64,000 bases of DNA from Actinomycetota bacterium (GTDB lineage Bacteria; Actinomycetota; Acidimicrobiia; IMCC26256; PALSA-610): contig PLBO01000042.1 in NCBI GenBank assembly GCA_003134555.1, positions 38,040-102,039 of the forward strand. Reading direction: 5' to 3'. Below are positions 33,201 through 45,128 of this stretch, piece after piece (positions within the stretch are counted from its first letter, which is position 1; each line of letters starts with the position of its first letter). The position numbers were made by a program, and so were the translations under genes. Below the pieces are notes generated by a model. It was given only the letters and a program-made list of their open reading frames with translations, had not been told where the DNA came from and searched no databases.

Positions 33201-33353
33201 CACGAGCCGCAACCCTGCGAATACCAGGACCTGACCGCCGACGGCGACCGAGAGCGGTACCTCGTCGACGACCGAGGGCCGGCGCGATGCGAGCTCGACG
33301 AGATCTGCGCCGGTTTCCTGCGCTGTCGCGTCGTCTTCGGACCCAACCGTCAT
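30267..33353 (-). CDS. Metallophosphatase-like / MprF-type (DUF2156) membrane fusion protein
   Basis: A 1028-aa protein from ATG 33353 (MTVGSEDDAT). Residues ~40-240 resemble a calcineurin-like phosphoesterase: GDTFD (82-86), LPGIRD (123-128) and GHQLD (170-174), in which several metal-binding His/Asn are replaced. A first membrane pair at about 265-330 follows, then a soluble region and about eight further hydrophobic segments. The C-terminal ~330 residues are the DUF2156/LPG-synthetase domain of MprF/LysX type (YRPLSRERARFIVEQYG, LALNFATFRAVLASE), which transfers an aminoacyl group from tRNA to phosphatidylglycerol. The fusion suggests membrane-lipid modification. Confidence 0.82.
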   Translation of the reverse strand: MTVGSEDDATAQETGADLVELASRRPSVVDEVPLSVAVGGQVLVFAGLRLVPGGTDSSREVARAIAHAIEGCRGPAVIVFAGDTFDMLREGRPDPDAALAAHPRLAAALTAFLAAPERTIVALPGIRDSALAYDARTAEALQSNGWTVALACVLEIATGAGVRVVRVEPGHQLDPATAFNDPRDPNDHPLVVHLEREVLPSFANVDDPSQRWLEGIEDADPADMGALVASRFTYRRLFRRASWLTLPVLALLAIFFPVVAFSTRGRHALVHIFRLLAAGFAIELILVVVALAFVVAQLRDSLGSISWLSRALRDNDLPRGVAVGLAAGGGAGLITGQSGRAELTDLGGGAFYANCGTAGRTVDRVETRGGLPAVYAARLRCSWVELEAGSELRARLWHGARDLPERTLLERMASRERMRVCWPPAEVAEHPGTVTWPSAGDATAMRRRTRRVAATAIAFAGILNLASAVTVPIASRLTALGRFTPIEIPEVAAALVAMCGIGLLLLARGVRRGQRHAWLFANALLLLSVVGNVTKGLDIEEAIIALLVVVFLLVHRDDFTAPANPSSWRRGLGAALLAIAVAIVGGTVGVAWRHPKLTLPKIVEAVAARLVGMKTVPLPNTIDRLVSPALLTVGVVIALSFCWLLFRPAVSPRISSYRPLSRERARFIVEQYGVDSLSYFALRDDKEWFGFRDTLVAYRVHNGIALVSPDPIGPVGQRAEAWRAFREFADEHGWPVAVMGAGADWLPVYRASGMHDLYIGDEAVVDVRRFRLDGKQNKSLRQSVGRVEKAGYRVEFFDPARLAPDMEAKLRGLMTESRRGDVERGFSMTLGRVFEPDDRGLLLAVALDSEDRPAGFCQYVPARAIEGWSLDLMRRSEACDVPNGVTELIVAKTIEHLRIEGSVGLALNFATFRAVLASEAGDRLVQRAQKWILERVGDSMQIESLWTFNEKFQPEWHARYAAYDSPEHMLSASIAVARAESFFELPIIGRFFRPPGDEARERPRQLPVEPAASGKSTAKPRPPAQSEV

Positions 33354-33535
33354 CGTCACCGATCGCAATCCTCGGCGAATCCCCGGCCGCACCCGGGCCG
33401 GCCATCGAAGACCGACCCGCCACGGTACCTGTAGATCGGCACCACTCCCCGGCGCCCGCAAGGCAATTCACGAACGAACGCTCGAGATCCGACACGCGAT
33501 CCGCCCGTAGCGCACTTAGTGGCGCTGAGTGGCGC

Positions 33536-34525
33536 TCAGGCGACGGCAACGCCCTCGAAGGCGGCCGCTCGCACACCACGCTGCGCGAGCTCGGCCAGGA
33601 ACGGCACCGGATCGAGCAGCGATCCGAGGCCGTGCACCCCCGGTTGGTCAAGCCGGGGCTCGAGCGCTCCGACAAGCCGCGCCGCGACAACGGCGAGTAC
33701 CGCCCCGGCCGCGACCGCGGTGCGCTCGACGACGCCGTACACGGTGCAGTCGAAGCTTCCGTCGCGCCGGCCCCAGACCTCAACTCGCGCCGCACCCCAC
33801 TCGCCTTCGTCCCCGAAGCGCCGGCGCAGGCGCGCGCGCTTGGGGGGCTCGCCGAGCTGCACGCCGATGCGCGCGACGTCGGGGAAGGCGTCGACGAGCA
33901 GCGCGGTGGCGCCGGTAACGGTCCGGCAGTCGCGGGCGCCGATCGGTTCGGGGAACCACACGAGACTGTCGCCGTGGGGGTGATCTTCGCGCCAGCTTCC
34001 GTCGTGCCAGGTGCGCACCGGCACGCGCCGCTCGTAGCGAACGGTCGCGACACTCGCCGGCCCGGCCCAGCCAGTTCGCGCGACGCGGATCTCGTCGACC
34101 TTCTCGAACATCGACGCGGCATGGCGCGCCAGCGCGTCGACGAGGCCCGGTGCGAGGCCGCAGCCGATCCCGACCGCGATGCCCGCGCCGCGTGCGTTGG
34201 GGTCGAGCACGCGCAGCTGCTCGAGCGCGTCGTGCTCCTCCTCGCTCGAGGCGACGGGAACCGCCGCGGCAATGGCGGCGGTCACCACCGGGTGATCGAC
34301 ACCAGCCGGAAGCGCGGTGACGACCACGTCGACGTCCGCGGGGATCGGATCGCCCGGGGCGAAGTCGACAGCCTGCGCGTCGGGTCCGAACGCCGTCGCG
34401 ATCTCGGCGAGTAGGTGCTCGTCGCGATCGGCGAGGAGCAGGCGGTCGATACCGGGGGTGTCGACGAGTTGGCGCGCGGCGCGGGTACCCACCGCTCCGA
34501 GCCCGACGACGAGCGCGGTCGTCAC
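33536..34525 (-). CDS. Saccharopine-dehydrogenase-like NAD(P)-binding protein
   Basis: A 329-aa protein. GTG 34525 (MTTALVVGLGAVGTRAARQL) starts directly at the Rossmann strand GLGAVG; the ORF upstream is shadow. Residues 1-125 form the NAD(P)-binding domain, with the second-strand acid in LLADRDE. The rest resembles the saccharopine-dehydrogenase C-terminal fold (GIAVGIGCGLAPGLVDALA). Members include lysine-pathway enzymes and many uncharacterised reductases. The substrate is unknown. It lies 25 nt downstream of a 45-aa gene with which it may be cotranscribed. Confidence 0.78.
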   Translation of the reverse strand: MTTALVVGLGAVGTRAARQLVDTPGIDRLLLADRDEHLLAEIATAFGPDAQAVDFAPGDPIPADVDVVVTALPAGVDHPVVTAAIAAAVPVASSEEEHDALEQLRVLDPNARGAGIAVGIGCGLAPGLVDALARHAASMFEKVDEIRVARTGWAGPASVATVRYERRVPVRTWHDGSWREDHPHGDSLVWFPEPIGARDCRTVTGATALLVDAFPDVARIGVQLGEPPKRARLRRRFGDEGEWGAARVEVWGRRDGSFDCTVYGVVERTAVAAGAVLAVVAARLVGALEPRLDQPGVHGLGSLLDPVPFLAELAQRGVRAAAFEGVAVA

Positions 34526-34550
34526 GGGACCATTCGTGTCGAGAGCGGCC

Positions 34551-34688
34551 TCACCGAAAGTCGGGGCCTTCGAGCTCACGCCAACCGCCGGTGGTCGGCG
34601 GGACTCCGCCCTTGCCGCGCACACGAGCGAGCATTCCCACCGCGCCCGCGGCACCGAGCACGAGCAGCAGACGCTTGAAGACCTTCAC
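34551..34688 (-). CDS. Small protein with N-terminal hydrophobic helix, 45 aa
   Basis: Read from GTG 34688: MKVFKRLLLVLGAAGAVGML, then ARVRGKGGVPPTTGGW, stop at 34551. Basic head plus a short hydrophobic helix suggests a membrane-anchored or signal-bearing micro-protein. Codon use is normal. Too short to assign; it lies directly upstream of the dehydrogenase-like gene. Confidence 0.48.
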   Translation of the reverse strand: MKVFKRLLLVLGAAGAVGMLARVRGKGGVPPTTGGWRELEGPDFR

Positions 34689-34779
34689 GACGCGGGAGTG
34701 TATCGAGCACGCCGTCGCCGCACTCCGGCTGCTCGCCCGGCCGGGTCGAGGACCACTGCTACTCTGCTTCGCCTGCCCG

Positions 34780-34853
34780 GGGGCTATAGCTCAGTCGGTT
34801 AGAGCGCATCCCTGATAAGGATGAGGTCGTAAGTTCGATTCTTACTAGCCCCA
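34780..34853 (+). tRNA. tRNA-Ile (anticodon GAT)
   Basis: ggggcta pairs with tagcccc, D-arm gctcagtcggttagagc, anticodon arm catccctgataaggatg with GAT, T-arm gtaagttcgattcttac, discriminator A at 34853; CCA is not encoded. It is convergent with the DUF3566 gene, in the place where actinobacteria keep tRNA-Ile next to gyrA. Confidence 0.96.
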
Positions 34854-34857
34854 CTCG

Positions 34858-35322
34858 CTACTCGCTCAGCTCCTCCTGCTCAACGACCGTCACCTCGACG
34901 CCGCCGAGCAGCTCGGAGAACAAGTTGTAGAACGCGGCCGCGAGCACGGTGACGACGGTCAGCAGGCAAACGACGACGAGCCCGATAAGAGTCGCCGCCC
35001 GCAGCACCTCCCATGAAAGGAGGCGGAAATCCTTGTTGTTGACGAGCTGGCCCACGAAGCTCTCGACGCTCGCAACGACACCCGCGGCCGACGCGATCCA
35101 CCAGAGCATGACGCCGGCGACGAGGATCACGATCAGCGCGCACAGGTAGAAGCAGATCGCGACCTTGAGCACCGACCAGAGATCGACCGAGCGGACGGTC
35201 TGCACGTAACGCCGCTCGAAAACCTGCCGCGGAGACGCGACCCGCTTCCGTCGTGGCTTCTTCGGCGCGCGGGCCTCGGGCTTCGCCGGAACGCTTTCGA
35301 GCACGGCCTTGGCGCGCGCCAC
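34858..35322 (-). CDS. DUF3566 transmembrane protein
   Basis: A 154-aa protein. A basic, disordered N-terminus (residues 1-40) precedes VRSVDLWSVLKVAICFYLCA, the conserved entry to the first of two membrane helices. A second helix spans about residues 108-130. This family sits immediately downstream of gyrA across actinobacteria (Rv0007 in M. tuberculosis), as it does here (3-nt gap). Its role is unknown. Confidence 0.88.
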   Translation of the reverse strand: MARAKAVLESVPAKPEARAPKKPRRKRVASPRQVFERRYVQTVRSVDLWSVLKVAICFYLCALIVILVAGVMLWWIASAAGVVASVESFVGQLVNNKDFRLLSWEVLRAATLIGLVVVCLLTVVTVLAAAFYNLFSELLGGVEVTVVEQEELSE

Positions 35323-35325
35323 GTC

Positions 35326-37812
<2,487 letters not shown>

Positions 37813-37828
37813 TGCGCGCTACTCCGAA

Positions 37829-39805
<1,977 letters not shown>

Positions 39806-39852
39806 TCACAGGGGGTGATTTACGTAAAATCAGTGTACCAGAAATCGGGGCT

Positions 39853-40170
39853 TCATCGGGTCTTCCGCGGACCCGCGACGACCACTTTCACGGAGGTCAC
39901 GGAGCCCTCGCCGCAACGCTCGTTGACGCGTTCGACGAGGTCGCTCGAGCCGTAGCGAAGTTGGGTCGCCCAGACCGGCCCGTCGACCTCGATGGTGCAC
40001 TCCCCGTTCCGCACCGATCGCACGTGCGCGTGCGCCGCAACGGCCGGCCCCACGATGTCGGCCCAGCGCGCGGTGACGGTTGCGACGACGTCCGGGGGAG
40101 GCAATCCGAGCTCGCGCCCGACGATCGCGATCGACTCGCTCAGGGGTATCGGCTCGTCACGACGCGTCAT
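39853..40170 (-). CDS. DciA / DUF721 family protein
   Basis: A 105-aa protein of the DUF721 type (ARWADIVGPAVAAHA, then LQ-like strand DGPVWATQLRYGSSDLV, then VNERCGEGSVTSVKV). Members named DciA recruit the replicative helicase in bacteria lacking DnaC/DnaI. Its position between recF and gyrB is the classic actinobacterial one. Start ATG 40170 overlaps the recF stop (ATGA). Confidence 0.85.
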   Translation of the reverse strand: MTRRDEPIPLSESIAIVGRELGLPPPDVVATVTARWADIVGPAVAAHAHVRSVRNGECTIEVDGPVWATQLRYGSSDLVERVNERCGEGSVTSVKVVVAGPRKTR

Positions 40171-41312
40171 GGCGATACCGCTTCGATGCGTCCGTCGCGC
40201 ACTACCAGGGTTCGTTCCGCGACGACGTCTCGCGGAAGCGCGCCGGCGGTCGTGAGCAAGGTCTGTCCCGTGGGAAGATTCCGTACGAGCGCGGCGGCGC
40301 GCTGCGCGTCGAGCTCGCTGAAGACGTCGTCGAGCAACAACACGGGCGCCGCGCCCGCGAGCTCGCGCACCACGACATGGCCGGCGAGGCGAAGTGCCAA
40401 CGCGAGCGTTCTCTGCTCGCCCTGCGACGCCTGATAGCGCGCGTCGAGACCGTCGATCATCAAGTGCAACTCGTCGCGGTGCGGGCCGACCAGCGTGAGC
40501 CCACGATCGATCTCCGCACGCCGGCGCCGTACGAGCGACTCGCGCAGCTGATCCTCGATCGTGTCCGCGTCGGCCGCCGCCAGCGGTACCGGCGACGATT
40601 CGCTGACGTACTCGGCGGTGATCGGTCGCAGATCGAGTGCGAGGGTCTCGTAGGCGTTCGCGACGGCAGGAACCAAGCGCTCCAGGAGACGAAGCCGGCC
40701 GCGGGTGAGCTCCGCGCCCGCGCGCACGAGCTGCTCGTCGAACACGTCGAGGGTGAAGCGTGCCTCCTCCTCGCGAACACCTGCGCGCAACAGCGCGTTC
40801 CGCTGCTTCAGCACCCGCTCGAAGTCGGATCGGGCCGCGTCGTACCGCGCCGCGAGCATTGCGAGCAGCTCGTCGAGAAAGTCACGGCGTTCCGCGGGCC
40901 CACCCTTGACGAGCGTGAGGTCGTCGGGTGCGAACACCGTGACACGCAACAAGCCGTGCAGATCCCGCGCACGCGTCACCGGTTGCCGGTTGCAAAGGAT
41001 GCGGTTGCGTCCGCTCACGCGGATCTCGGCTTCGAACAGCTGCTGTCGCCCACTGGTGGTGACCTCGGCGCGAACGATGGCTTCGGTCGCGCCCGATCGC
41101 ACGAGCAACGCGTCGGTCACATTTCGAAACGATCGTGCGCGCGCGACCCAACCGACGGCCTCGAGAAGACTCGTCTTGCCCTGCCCGTTCGCGCCCTGAA
41201 CGACCGTCAGACCCGACGAGAGCTCGACGTCGATCTCACCTAGGCCTCGGAAATTGGCCAACCAGAGATGCCCGACGCTGGTCGCGGGCCCGGCGTCGGC
41301 CGTCACGAGCAT
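40167..41312 (-). CDS. recF: DNA replication and repair protein RecF
   Basis: A 381-aa SMC-like ATPase from ATG 41312 (MLVTADAG), 4 nt after the dnaN stop. Walker A is GANGQGKTSLLEAV. The ABC signature region lies near SQGEQRTLALALRL, and Walker B is VLLLDDVFSELD. RecF loads RecA at gaps via RecOR. The order dnaA-dnaN-recF-dciA-gyrB-gyrA is uninterrupted. Confidence 0.95.
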   Translation of the reverse strand: MLVTADAGPATSVGHLWLANFRGLGEIDVELSSGLTVVQGANGQGKTSLLEAVGWVARARSFRNVTDALLVRSGATEAIVRAEVTTSGRQQLFEAEIRVSGRNRILCNRQPVTRARDLHGLLRVTVFAPDDLTLVKGGPAERRDFLDELLAMLAARYDAARSDFERVLKQRNALLRAGVREEEARFTLDVFDEQLVRAGAELTRGRLRLLERLVPAVANAYETLALDLRPITAEYVSESSPVPLAAADADTIEDQLRESLVRRRRAEIDRGLTLVGPHRDELHLMIDGLDARYQASQGEQRTLALALRLAGHVVVRELAGAAPVLLLDDVFSELDAQRAAALVRNLPTGQTLLTTAGALPRDVVAERTLVVRDGRIEAVSP

Positions 41313-41316
41313 GGGT

Positions 41317-42411
41317 TCAGGATGTACGCACGGGCATGAGCAGGTACAAGAAGTCGTCGCCGCCTGCCGCGCGCAACGTGGCGGGCTTGAGCGGATCGAT
41401 CGTGTCGAGCGCGACCTCGTCGGTCTCGATCGCCTCGACGCCGTCACGCAGGAACACCGGGTTGAACGCAACCGTCAGCTCGGTTCCCTCGAATTTCGCG
41501 TCGAGTGACTCTTGCGCGGTCCCGACGTCTTGGGCCGACATCGCGAGCTCGAGCCCGTCGGCGGTCATCGAGATCCGCACGGCCGCGTTGTCGCGGTTTT
41601 GTCCCACGATCTGGACGCGCTCGAGCGCGTCCATCAATGAGTCGCGCGAAACCGTGAGCCGGTTCGGATAACTGCTCGGTATGAGCTGCTCGTAGTTCGG
41701 GAAATCGCCTTCGATCAGACGGGCGGTCACCTCGGCGCGCGACGTGCGGAACACGACGTCGCGGTCGCGCAGCACGACCTCGATCTCGCCATCTCCCGCG
41801 AGCCGCTGCACTTCGGCCAGACCCTTCGCCGCGACGAGGACGCGCTGGCCCTCGGCGAGCATGCTCACGCCCTTCAGGTCGCGTACCGCCAGGCGGTACG
41901 AATCGGTTGCGACGAGTCGCAGCCCTCCCGCATGTGCTGTCATCAGCACACCCGTGAGGATCGGGCGCAGGTCGTCCTTGGAGGCGGCCCGCACGACCTG
42001 GCGCAGCGCGGCCGCGAACGCAGTGGAGTCGACGCGTACGCCTTGTCCGTCGCTCGAAGCGAGCCTTGGGTAATCCTCGGCCGGCTTCAATCTCAACGAG
42101 GTCGAGAACCGTCCGGCGGTGATGACCGCCTCGTCGCCCGTCACGGAAACGGTGACCGGCCCGGGCTCCAACTTTCGCACGATCTCGCCCAACAACTTGG
42201 GAACCACCGCGACACCGGGTTCCTCGACATCGGCCGGGACCTGCACACGGTTGGTGATCTCGAGGTCGGAGCCGATCAGCTCCAAGCCGTCGGCGTTCGC
42301 CGAGATCCGGAGATCCTGGAGAACGGGGAGTGCCCCGCTCCGACTCGCCACCGTCCGCTGCGCGGTCGCGACGGCATCCGCAAGGGTGTCACGCTCGCAC
42401 CGGAACTTCAC
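41317..42411 (-). CDS. dnaN: DNA polymerase III sliding clamp (beta subunit)
   Basis: A 364-aa clamp protein with three topologically similar domains: MKFRCERDTLADAVATAQRT at the start, AVITAGRFSTSLRLKPAEDYP in the middle of domain 1-2, and the C-terminal VHYLLMPVR-like end FLYLLMPVRTS that closes the ring. It tethers Pol III to DNA. It is separated from dnaA by a 210-bp gap containing DnaA-box-like sites. Confidence 0.97.
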   Translation of the reverse strand: MKFRCERDTLADAVATAQRTVASRSGALPVLQDLRISANADGLELIGSDLEITNRVQVPADVEEPGVAVVPKLLGEIVRKLEPGPVTVSVTGDEAVITAGRFSTSLRLKPAEDYPRLASSDGQGVRVDSTAFAAALRQVVRAASKDDLRPILTGVLMTAHAGGLRLVATDSYRLAVRDLKGVSMLAEGQRVLVAAKGLAEVQRLAGDGEIEVVLRDRDVVFRTSRAEVTARLIEGDFPNYEQLIPSSYPNRLTVSRDSLMDALERVQIVGQNRDNAAVRISMTADGLELAMSAQDVGTAQESLDAKFEGTELTVAFNPVFLRDGVEAIETDEVALDTIDPLKPATLRAAGGDDFLYLLMPVRTS

Positions 42412-42621
42412 ACTGTCCTCCTCGATGCTTTCGAATCTGAATTCTTGCTCTTAGTAGTAGTAGGGCCTGTGGATTGTGGACAACCACGCGTTGTCGCAGG
42501 TCGGCCCGGGAACGCGTCCCCACTGCGTCGTCCACCGATGTGCACAGGGTCGGTAGGCCTGTCGACGAATCGACGACGTTCTCCCCTGCCCTGAGCACGA
42601 TGCCGCCAACTGTCCACAGCG
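42412..42621. promoter_or_regulatory. dnaA-dnaN intergenic region, probable part of oriC
   Basis: It contains a perfect actinobacterial-type DnaA box TTGTCCACA on the minus strand (42475-42483) and CTGTCCACA at 42610-42618. TTATCCACT at 42622-42630 overlaps the dnaA stop codon. An AT-richer stretch (gaattcttgctcttagtag) lies near 42440-42460. This is where actinobacterial oriC usually lies, though the box number is small. Confidence 0.65.
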
Positions 42622-44022
42622 TTATCCACTTGTGCCGTGCTTGATCCGGTTGATGAGGTCGTTGACCTGCTCGAACACCACGCGCTTTTCTGCCATCTGG
42701 CCCCGAATCTTCTCGCACGCGTGCATGACCGTGGTGTGATCACGTCCTCCGAACTCCTCCGCGATCTTCGGATAGCTGTAGTCGGTGAGCTCGCGGAACA
42801 CGTACATACCGATCTGACGGGCCGTGACGAGGGGGCGCCGCCGGCTCTTTCCACAGAGGTCATCGATCGTCCACCCGAACATCTTGGCCGTGGTCTCGAG
42901 GATGAGCTGCGGCGTGATCACCCGGGGACTACGGGCCGGCAGCAGGTCGGCGAGGATCTCCTTGGCGACCTCTTCGCTGAGCGGAACCCGGTGCAGGCTG
43001 GAATAGGCCGCGACCCGAATGAGAGAACCTTCGAGCTCGCGAACGTTGTCGACGACGTTGTCGGCGATGAACGCGAGCACGGCATCGGGAATCCCCTCGA
43101 GGTGCTCGGCCTCGGCTTTCTTGCGCAAGATGGCGAGGCGGGTCTCGAACTCGGGCGGCTGGATGTCGGTGATGAGGCCCCACTCGAACCGGCTCCGGAG
43201 GCGGTCCTCGATGGTCGCGATCGACTTCGGCGGCCGGTCGGACGAGATCACGATCTGGCTGCCACGTCCGTGCAGGTCGTTGAACGTGTAGAAGAACTCC
43301 TCTTGGAGTTGTTCGGTGCGTTCGAGGAACTGGATGTCGTCGACGAGCAGCACGTCGACCTCTCGGTAGCGGCGTTTGAAGGCAGGCATGCCCTTGGAGC
43401 GCATCGCGTCGACGAATTCGTTCATCATCGTCTCGGTGGACACGTAGCGGATGCGCTTGCTCGAGAACAGCTCGCGCACGTGGTGACCGATCGCGTGCAG
43501 CAAGTGAGTTTTTCCGAGCCCGGCGGGTCCGTAGATGAACAGCGGGTTGTACGAGCGGGCAGGACTCTCGGCGACGCTGAGTGCTGCGGCGTGCGCGAAG
43601 CGGTTGGATGCCCCGATGACGAACTGGTCGAACGTGTAGCGGGGATTCAGCTGCGTACTGGGCCACGCGTTCGCCGGATCGGACTCGGGCGGGCGGGTCC
43701 TGTCGACGGCGACGTCGAGAGGAGCGTCTGCGGGCAGCTCGAGCGCGTCGTCGGCGTCGGCGCGGGGCGCGGTGTCGACCAGCAGCTCGATCGTGTGAGG
43801 GACGCCCGTGAGGGCCTGGACGGCGTCGGCGAGAAGACCCAGATAGCTCGTTCGGATGCGTTCGACGGCGACCGAGCTGGGAACGCCGAGGAGCAAGGTC
43901 TCGTCAGTGCAATCGAGGGCGTGGACGCCCTGGAACCACGTGTTCCACGTCGCTTCGGAGAGCTGAGCTCGAACTGCCGCCGCGACCTTCACCCACAGGT
44001 CATCTGCCGCTGGAGTGCCCAT
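42622..44022 (-). CDS. dnaA: Chromosomal replication initiator DnaA
   Basis: A 466-aa initiator. Domain I spans residues ~5-90, a short acidic linker follows, then AAA+ domain with Walker A GPAGLGKTHLLHAIG and Walker B LLVDDIQFLE. The C-terminal DNA-binding domain carries the signature GGRDHTTVMHACEKI. It melts oriC after binding DnaA boxes, which occur on both sides of the gene, so autoregulation is likely. Confidence 0.98.
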   Translation of the reverse strand: MGTPAADDLWVKVAAAVRAQLSEATWNTWFQGVHALDCTDETLLLGVPSSVAVERIRTSYLGLLADAVQALTGVPHTIELLVDTAPRADADDALELPADAPLDVAVDRTRPPESDPANAWPSTQLNPRYTFDQFVIGASNRFAHAAALSVAESPARSYNPLFIYGPAGLGKTHLLHAIGHHVRELFSSKRIRYVSTETMMNEFVDAMRSKGMPAFKRRYREVDVLLVDDIQFLERTEQLQEEFFYTFNDLHGRGSQIVISSDRPPKSIATIEDRLRSRFEWGLITDIQPPEFETRLAILRKKAEAEHLEGIPDAVLAFIADNVVDNVRELEGSLIRVAAYSSLHRVPLSEEVAKEILADLLPARSPRVITPQLILETTAKMFGWTIDDLCGKSRRRPLVTARQIGMYVFRELTDYSYPKIAEEFGGRDHTTVMHACEKIRGQMAEKRVVFEQVNDLINRIKHGTSG

Positions 44023-44403
44023 GCCGACTCCCCCGATTGTCCACAGCTATGTCCACACATGTGGAGAAGCCTCCGCCCACCGCCGCGGTCGGGACTGCTC
44101 CTGGCCTGGTTGGATGCGTTGCCCCTCGAATTGCGGCGGCGCGGACGGGGAAGTAGCCCGGAAGGCCGGGGCCATGTGGTCCTCCGGGGGAGCGGCACGC
44201 TATCTCGTGAAGCCGGTTTGTGCCAACAGTTCCGAGGGAAACTCGCGGGCCCTCGGAGCGCCGGCATTGGGTGGCCGATGGGTGGATTGCTGATGTTCGC
44301 GGCGTGGCCGTACACTCTGCCCTTCACTTGTGCGCGCGTGCACTGGAACATGCCGCGCGCCCGCCCCGGGGCCCCACCTCGGCCCGGGCGTTTCGAGGAG
44401 GCC
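44023..44403. promoter_or_regulatory. rpmH-dnaA divergent intergenic region with DnaA boxes
   Basis: 381 bp without a gene. Immediately upstream of the dnaA ATG are TTGTCCACA (44037-44045, perfect) and ATGTCCACA (44049-44057), consistent with dnaA autoregulation or an origin component. The rpmH promoter is at the far end. Confidence 0.7.
44287..44316 (+). promoter_or_regulatory. Predicted sigma-70-type promoter of rpmH-rnpA
   Basis: TTGCTG (44287-44292) and TACACT (44311-44316) are spaced by 18 bp, about 90 nt upstream of the rpmH start. Pattern match only. Confidence 0.5.
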
Positions 44404-44874
44404 ATGGGTGAAACGCACATACCAGCCGAACAACCGGAAACGGAAGAAGAAACACGGATTCCGCCTCCGGATGCGCAATCGAGCAGGCCGCGCGGTGATT
44501 CGACGTCGCCGCACCAAGGGCCGCTCCCGCCTTTCGGCCTGATCTGGCGCGTCCATGGTCAATCATCGTTTCGGGCGCTGGCGCGCGGTCGGCGCCGGCG
44601 CGCGGGGAAACTCGAGGTGAGAACCGCCGTGCTCGGCACGCACCACGAGCCGCCGCGCGTCGCATTCTCGGTCGGACGAGCGGTGGGCGACGCCGTTACT
44701 CGCAATCGTGTCCGCCGGCGCCTGCGGGCGGCTGTGCGTGAGCACGCCGGAAGCCTCCAACCCGGCGCCGCGTACCTCGTGCGCGCAGCTCCGGGCTCTG
44801 CGGAGAGCTCCTACGCCGAGCTGTCCAGCACTCTCCGCGCGATTTTGCGCGCGGAAGTCGGCGGAGTCCAATGA
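44404..44874 (+). CDS. rnpA: RNase P protein component, N-terminally extended and overlapping rpmH
   Basis: The conserved RnpA core starts at [13 protein letters not shown], followed by [20 protein letters not shown] (the RNR motif). Between the rpmH stop and this core there is no ATG, GTG or TTG in frame. The frame runs open back to ATG 44404, which is 4 nt before the rpmH GTG (44408), behind the same GGAGG (44397-44401). This gives a 156-aa protein whose first ~50 residues ([16 protein letters not shown] onward) are encoded out of frame inside rpmH. The alternative is a non-canonical CTG at 44539 (111 aa). The stop overlaps yidD (ATGA). RnpA is the protein subunit of the ribozyme that matures tRNA 5' ends. 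Confidence 0.8.
   Translation: MGETHIPAEQPETEEETRIPPPDAQSSRPRGDSTSPHQGPLPPFGLIWRVHGQSSFRALARGRRRRAGKLEVRTAVLGTHHEPPRVAFSVGRAVGDAVTRNRVRRRLRAAVREHAGSLQPGAAYLVRAAPGSAESSYAELSSTLRAILRAEVGGVQ
44408..44542 (+). CDS. rpmH: 50S ribosomal protein L34
   Basis: A 44-aa highly basic protein, [20 protein letters not shown] onward, ending [10 protein letters not shown], the standard L34 sequence. GTG start 44408 lies 6 nt after GGAGG. It is wholly contained, in a different frame, within the proposed extended rnpA. Confidence 0.97.
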   Translation: MKRTYQPNNRKRKKKHGFRLRMRNRAGRAVIRRRRTKGRSRLSA

Positions 44875-45128
44875 ATCAGTCACGATCTGCGCGATTCCTG
44901 CTCCGCGGTATCAACGTCTACCAACAGGTAAGCGCACACCGTCCGTCACCGTGCCGCTTCATACCGTCGTGTTCCGAGTACGCGCGTGAAGCGTTGACCA
45001 CGCATGGCGCGCTCCGCGGCTCGTGGATGGCGATGCGCCGGCTCGGCCGATGCCATCCGCTGGGCAAGTACGGCTTCGACCCCGTTCCGCCGCGCGCCGG
45101 CGCCGACGCCGGAGGACACCCGTGCTAG
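44871..45128 (+). CDS. yidD: Membrane protein insertion efficiency factor YidD
   Basis: An 85-aa protein. The family core is CRFIPSCSEYAREALTTHGA followed by GRCHPLGKYGFDPVP, with the conserved cysteines. It assists YidC-dependent insertion at the membrane. Start overlaps the rnpA stop (ATGA) and its end overlaps yidC by 7 nt, so the block is translationally coupled. Confidence 0.95.
   Translation: MNQSRSARFLLRGINVYQQVSAHRPSPCRFIPSCSEYAREALTTHGALRGSWMAMRRLGRCHPLGKYGFDPVPPRAGADAGGHPC

Noticed and set aside
43921-43970. Third parS-like site inside dnaA
   Set aside because: ggaaccacgtgttcc resembles half sites, but the spacing and order do not give the 16-bp parS palindrome.
42637-44403. Long open plus-strand frame antisense to dnaA, continuous with rnpA
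   Set aside because: It is the high-GC shadow of dnaA plus intergenic DNA. Only the part from ATG 44404 on is supported as coding (extended rnpA).
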